Source of the DNA: Lentisphaerota bacterium
GTDB taxonomy: Bacteria > Verrucomicrobiota > Kiritimatiellia > RFP12 > UBA3636
Direction: 5' to 3'
Length of the DNA stretch: 9,701 nt
NCBI GenBank assembly: GCA_022837245.1
Contig: JALHHX010000082.1
Coordinates: forward strand, 1-9,701
The position numbers and the translations under genes were made by a program. The notes beneath the pieces were generated by a model. The model searched no databases. It had not been told where the DNA came from and saw nothing but the letters and a program-made list of their open reading frames with translations. Shown here piece by piece: positions 5,914 to 9,701 of the stretch (within the stretch, counting starts at the first letter, position 1; the number at the start of each line of letters is the position of its first letter).

Positions 5914-8397
5914 TCAACAACTCGCTTGTGCGCCCAGCACGGCCTCATGGCAGGGAGGTTTAGCCGCAGCCGGGGACATAGTCGCGGATGTGCGACACCT
6001 TCCCGACGCTTGTGGAGATGTCGTTTTATTCGTCTTTTCGGTTATTTCTTCGACAAGGGTTTCCCATGAATGGCGTCCAGCAAAGCTGCTCTTTATGCTT
6101 TCGCGCCATAGGTGGTAGCTGGCGGGCTCCGACATGCGAAGGTCAACAATCATGCGGCAGGTTGCATGCCACTTGTCCTTGTCGTCAACGTCAATAGCGT
6201 AACCCGTCTCTCCTTCGATTATTATCTCCTGGGGGCCGCCGCTTTTCGTTACAAGAGCAGGGAGTCCGAGCGTCTGAGCCTCGAGCACCGCCATGCCGAA
6301 CGTATCGGTCGTACTGGGAAATACCAAGAGATCAGAGAGGATGTAAATACATTTGAGCGAATGGCGGTCCATACGTCCGGTGAAAACGACGCTATCGTTG
6401 AATTTTGACAGCTTCTTTTCCAGTTCCTTGCGTTCAGGACCGTCACCGGCAAAAACGAGACGCACGGGTAAACCTTCGGAACGCATCCCGATGAACAAAT
6501 CGGCAAGCAGTCCAAGGTTCTTTTCCTTGCCAATCCGTCCTGCGTAGCAAAGGGTGAACGAGTCATCCCGGAACCAGCATTTGCGGGTCATAGCTAGCGC
6601 AAGCTCGTCGATCTGCATGAACGAGGCGTCAAGACCCCTGCGGAAAAGCCCCATCTTGGAAATGTCGAAACCTGAGTCTGCGAGCTGCATCATGTAGTGG
6701 CGGCTTGGCACAAGGGTCTTATCGACTCGCTGGTAGAACCAGTTTATGTACCGCGATACAATATCGACGATTTGAGCGTCGCCGGCGACCTCTTTGGCCT
6801 GCATTGCGAAATCGGTGTGGTAGACTGCCTCACATGGGATGCCGAGCAGACGTGCCGCAGCGAGGCCGACAAGCCCCACTGGACCCGGTGTAGAGATTAC
6901 GATTTTATCAGGACGCGCCTTGGCGATAATGTCTATTGATTTCAAAATCGCCGGAAGTCTGGCGGTGTAGGCGTTGTAGAATTCGGGAGTGAACTCGTAT
7001 ACGCAAGGCAGGCGCATGATATGCCTGGTTATCGGCAAATCTTTTTCGGCGTTCGTCGGACATCCGACGATTAGTAGAGGAGCTCCTTCTGCCCGAGCTG
7101 CCGCCGAAATCTCCTGCATTGTTACCGCGACACCGTTGAGGTCCGCGAAGGTGTCGGTAATCCAGAGCGTACGCATGGCATGCGGTTTTTCGAGATGGAA
7201 TTCATCGGAAAGCCGGTTGTGCAGTTCCCGGCTTTCGTTGAGCAACCTCAAAGTGCTGATAAAAGGTGCGGAGAATACAATAGCCGGAAGCAATGAGCTG
7301 ATGTACTTCATTATACCCTGGCTGGATTTTCCGACGATTCCGTTCTCGACGCTTTGCGCTATTGTGCCGGTGAAGTCGTCAACAAGCGCGCCTAGCGCTT
7401 CGTAAGCCTCTTCGATCTGCCAGTTGGTTCCATGCTCCTGCTTGTCCTGCGAGATCTGGTAGAGGTTGTTTATAAAACGCGAAAGGATCTGATCGCGCTT
7501 CGAATGGCGCAGGCCAAGTCTGCGCATTATAAGCTTCTCTTTGAAGCTGGGACCCGCCGGATCGAATAGAATCGAGGACAGCATGCTGACCATGCCAGTA
7601 GCCTGTGGACGGTTGGCATGCATGTACTCGCTCGCTATCTTGTATATACCGTATGCCAGCGCTTTGTAGTCTCCGAAGCGCCCGCCCGCCGTCGTCTGGC
7701 GATTGCGCAAGGCGTCTATGAATTCTTCTTTGGAACCGGCCTCGGCACACGTCCAAGTGTGCCCGGCGAAGAGGCCTGCATGGTCGTCCGACCCGCCAGT
7801 CATGCCCTTGTGCCAGCTAGTGGCACCCCACGGCTCTATGCCGTGCTTTTCTGACAATCGCTGAATATCCTCAGGGGTGATGTTCTGTAGAACCTCCTGG
7901 AACAGGTCGTTGCCCTCATGGCCTCGTGTGCCGTTGATGCCCTCGAAAACGTCAAACAGCACGAGTAACTTCTCGACATGGTCGAGTGTTAGGCGCTTGT
8001 TGATGTTGTACGTGGCATGCGCCACAGAACATGCAATGTTCTGCTGACGGAGATAGTCGCGCAGATTGTATATGTCCTCTCTCGCGCGCTGAATCGCCGA
8101 AAACTGCTCTGGGGTTATGTCGTAGCAGAGCACGTGTATTTTGCAGCCGTCCTCGGGGAAGTACACAGTCGCCTCCATGCTTACGAAGCAATCCTGAGGA
8201 TGCAGACGACATAGCTCTAGAGCGCCGTCAATTGTGTTGTGGTCTGTAATCGTGACATAGGTGTTCCCTTGGGCCTTCGCCATCTTGTAGATGGTTTCTA
8301 CCGGTGTGTAGGATTCGCTTGCCCCTAGACGCTGTAGTATCCATTCACCTGGATGGCGCGAATGAAGCGAATGGACGTGCATATCTACGTGGATCAT
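5914..8397 (-). CDS. PHP-domain phosphoesterase fused to GT4-family glycosyltransferase
   Basis: This 827-residue bifunctional protein starts with a PHP metal-dependent phosphoesterase domain (about 1-240). Its metal-ligand motifs look complete: D5-M-H7-V-H9, D52-H53, E75, H88, H127 and GSDDH (202-206). A helical linker follows (about 240-405), with a hydrophobic stretch near 363-385. A GT-B glycosyltransferase of the GT4 type follows from about 408 (LWITDTFADLNGVAVT), with HTDF (527-530), AGRIGKEKN (619-627), FAGDGPE and TDTFGMAVLEA (697-707), the sugar-nucleotide motif with D replacing the first Glu, as is common in TDTFG subfamilies. The last 38 residues are Ser/Ala/Thr-rich and unrecognised. 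I chose ATG 8397 (AAGGGG just upstream, start of the PHP fold). A GTG at 8427 would add ten residues, but its AGGAG is only 1 base away. A glycolipid or other envelope glycosylation role is inference; the donor and acceptor are unknown. Confidence 0.88.
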   Translation of the reverse strand: MIHVDMHVHSLHSRHPGEWILQRLGASESYTPVETIYKMAKAQGNTYVTITDHNTIDGALELCRLHPQDCFVSMEATVYFPEDGCKIHVLCYDITPEQFSAIQRAREDIYNLRDYLRQQNIACSVAHATYNINKRLTLDHVEKLLVLFDVFEGINGTRGHEGNDLFQEVLQNITPEDIQRLSEKHGIEPWGATSWHKGMTGGSDDHAGLFAGHTWTCAEAGSKEEFIDALRNRQTTAGGRFGDYKALAYGIYKIASEYMHANRPQATGMVSMLSSILFDPAGPSFKEKLIMRRLGLRHSKRDQILSRFINNLYQISQDKQEHGTNWQIEEAYEALGALVDDFTGTIAQSVENGIVGKSSQGIMKYISSLLPAIVFSAPFISTLRLLNESRELHNRLSDEFHLEKPHAMRTLWITDTFADLNGVAVTMQEISAAARAEGAPLLIVGCPTNAEKDLPITRHIMRLPCVYEFTPEFYNAYTARLPAILKSIDIIAKARPDKIVISTPGPVGLVGLAAARLLGIPCEAVYHTDFAMQAKEVAGDAQIVDIVSRYINWFYQRVDKTLVPSRHYMMQLADSGFDISKMGLFRRGLDASFMQIDELALAMTRKCWFRDDSFTLCYAGRIGKEKNLGLLADLFIGMRSEGLPVRLVFAGDGPERKELEKKLSKFNDSVVFTGRMDRHSLKCIYILSDLLVFPSTTDTFGMAVLEAQTLGLPALVTKSGGPQEIIIEGETGYAIDVDDKDKWHATCRMIVDLRMSEPASYHLWRESIKSSFAGRHSWETLVEEITEKTNKTTSPQASGRCRTSATMSPAAAKPPCHEAVLGAQASC

Positions 8398-8499
8398 TTT
8401 CCCCTTTTTAGCTAGTGGTTGTTTCACGCTCCTATATTAAAAACTATCCGAATGAAGGAAATATTAATGGGATGTTAGTTTTTGATAAATTGGTCAGCC

Positions 8500-8528
8500 T
8501 TGTGGAAACGGCACGTTTATAGTACAAT
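8500..8528 (+). promoter_or_regulatory. Predicted sigma-70-type promoter of lpxK
   Basis: TTGTGG (8500-8505), a 17-base spacer and TACAAT (8523-8528) are followed by an expected start near 8535, about 18 bases before the lpxK ATG. Its spacer contains the -10 of the opposing PHP-glycosyltransferase promoter. Confidence 0.6.
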
Positions 8529-8544
8529 CAACGGATAATTTCAA
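8516..8544 (-). promoter_or_regulatory. Strong sigma-70-type promoter of the PHP-glycosyltransferase gene
   Basis: On the minus strand, TTGAAA (8544-8539), exactly 17 bases, then TATAAA (8521-8516): one mismatch to consensus in each hexamer. The start point would be near 8509, giving a leader of about 110 bases before ATG 8397. It overlaps the divergent lpxK promoter. Confidence 0.7.
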
Positions 8545-8552
8545 CCTATGCC

Positions 8553-9701
8553 ATGAGAATAAGAAAAGCATTAGAAGCAACGGAAAACCGGTTACTGCCG
8601 ATCATACAGTATTCCGGTGATGACGAAGGCCAGGAGTGGCCCGTACGTTTTTTGCTTTGGGTTCTCAGACGGTTTTCGAACATCTACCACTTTGTTGTGC
8701 AATCGCGCCTCTACCTCTACAACAAGGGCGTTCTGCGTCGCTTCCAGCTTGGCTGTCAGGTTATCAGCGTCGGCAACGTGACGGTCGGCGGAACCGGCAA
8801 AACCCCGATGGTCGAGAAACTCGCCCGCGAGTTGAGCGCCGAGGGGCGCAAGGTGGCGATACTTAGCCGCGGATACCGCAAGAAGGAAAAGAGTTTTATC
8901 CACCGCATGGTTGCCGGCTTCACAGGATCCGATTCCCGGACGCCGCCTCGCATCGTCTCTGACGGGGTGAACCTGCTCCTCGACAGCGAAATGAGCGGCG
9001 ACGAACCGTACATGCTTGCGACAAACCTGCCGGACGTCGTGGTGCTCGTCGATAAAAACAGAGTCAAAAGCGGACGCTACGCCGTGAAGCACTTCGGGTG
9101 CGACACGTTGCTGCTCGACGACGGTTTCCAATATCAAAAGCTCGGGCACAGGCTAGATCTCGTGCTCGTGGACTGCACGAATCCCTTCGGCAACGGATAC
9201 GTCCTCCCACGCGGCCTGCTGCGCGAACCCGCATCAAACATCGCCCGCGCTAAATTCATTTGCATCACCAAGGTGCACGGCGGCAACACCATCGAACTAC
9301 GCCGCCAAATACAAAACTACAACCCCACCGCCGGCATCATGGAGTGCAACCACGTGCCAGTCTCTCTGATGGGGGCTTTTTCCCGCGAGACGCATCCCCT
9401 CTCAAAACTCAAGGGGATGAAAATCGTGGCACTCTCCGGCATAGCATCCCCGCAGAGCTTTGAAAAATCCCTGGAAAAACTCGGAGCGACTATCGTGAAG
9501 AGGCTGCGCTATGCTGACCACCACCGCTTTTCGCAACAGGAAATAATAGACATTGCGAACCACTCCAGAAATCTAGGGGTCGACGCCGTGGTCACCACCG
9601 AGAAGGACGCCGTGCGCATGACGCGCATCGACCGCCGGGACATTCCAATCTACTTTCTACGAATCGAGGTCGAGTTCGTAAACGGCAATGAGGAATTCCA
9701 G
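8553..9701 (+). CDS. lpxK: Tetraacyldisaccharide 4'-kinase LpxK, partial (C-terminus beyond window)
   Basis: The first 383 residues are present and the frame is open at the right edge. LpxK uses ATP to phosphorylate the 4' position of the tetraacyl disaccharide 1-phosphate, making lipid IVA at the cytoplasmic face of the inner membrane. The family is clear from the P-loop GNVTVGGTGKTP (74-85), SRGY (105-108), GDEPYML (149-155), LLDDGFQY (187-194), FGNGYVLPRGLLREP (212-226), ALSGIASP (293-300), YADHHRF (320-326) and TTEKDAVRM (348-356). The P-loop sits about 25 residues later than in E. coli LpxK because of an N-terminal extension (1-45). About 20 extra residues lie between SRGY and the downstream SDG (137-138). 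An amphipathic or hydrophobic stretch at 31-55 fits membrane association. No Shine-Dalgarno precedes ATG 8553; an ATG at 8548 stops at once. The gene is divergent from the PHP-glycosyltransferase gene. Confidence 0.93.
   Translation, partial: MRIRKALEATENRLLPIIQYSGDDEGQEWPVRFLLWVLRRFSNIYHFVVQSRLYLYNKGVLRRFQLGCQVISVGNVTVGGTGKTPMVEKLARELSAEGRKVAILSRGYRKKEKSFIHRMVAGFTGSDSRTPPRIVSDGVNLLLDSEMSGDEPYMLATNLPDVVVLVDKNRVKSGRYAVKHFGCDTLLLDDGFQYQKLGHRLDLVLVDCTNPFGNGYVLPRGLLREPASNIARAKFICITKVHGGNTIELRRQIQNYNPTAGIMECNHVPVSLMGAFSRETHPLSKLKGMKIVALSGIASPQSFEKSLEKLGATIVKRLRYADHHRFSQQEIIDIANHSRNLGVDAVVTTEKDAVRMTRIDRRDIPIYFLRIEVEFVNGNEEFQ

Noticed and set aside
8398..8427. GTG start at 8427 for the PHP-glycosyltransferase
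   Set aside because: Its AGGAG is only 1 base from the GTG; ATG 8397 has a usable site and begins the PHP fold. Not fully excluded.
8592..9149. 185-codon open frame on the minus strand
   Set aside because: It is antisense to lpxK, whose motifs are continuous on the plus strand; no family resemblance or ribosome site.
1..9701. CRISPR arrays, tRNA/rRNA genes, insertion sequences or prophage genes
   Set aside because: No regularly spaced repeats, tRNA-like ends, transposase or phage motifs were seen on either strand.

Overview
The window looks like the chromosome of a Gram-negative, probably anaerobic bacterium. The plus-strand gene at the right end encodes LpxK, a lipid A kinase, which implies an outer membrane with lipid A. 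The two-subunit 2-oxoacid:ferredoxin oxidoreductase points to low-potential, ferredoxin-based metabolism. I cannot fix the phylum from sequence alone. The extended LpxK and the PHP-glycosyltransferase fusion would suit a PVC-group or similar environmental lineage, but that is a guess.

Layout, reading the minus strand from right to left. (1) 5914-8397: a large fusion of a PHP metal-dependent phosphoesterase domain and a GT4 glycosyltransferase. (2) 4031-5728 and 3177-4034: korA (gamma+alpha fused) and korB, overlapping by ATGA, with a good promoter in front. (3) 3038 down to base 1: an ArsR-type repressor, a DUF318/ArsP-type permease with a Cys-Ser-Cys motif, a small CPKC thioredoxin-like protein, a membrane-anchored thioredoxin (frameshifted in this sequence) and a CcdA-like electron carrier cut off by the window edge. 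On the plus strand, lpxK starts at 8553 and runs off the right edge.

The left cluster reads as one operon. The genes overlap or are closely spaced, and an 18-bp palindrome lies between the -35 and -10 of the arsR promoter. My interpretation is a metal(loid)-induced export system, most likely for an arsenic species, in which a CcdA / membrane thioredoxin / small thioredoxin relay supplies electrons. The family assignments are solid; the redox coupling and the substrate are inference.

The PHP-GT gene and lpxK are transcribed divergently from two near-consensus promoters that physically overlap at 8500-8544, so their transcription is probably mutually exclusive or coordinated. No RNA genes, CRISPR arrays, insertion sequences or long repeats were seen, and there is no gene-free stretch over 300 bases.
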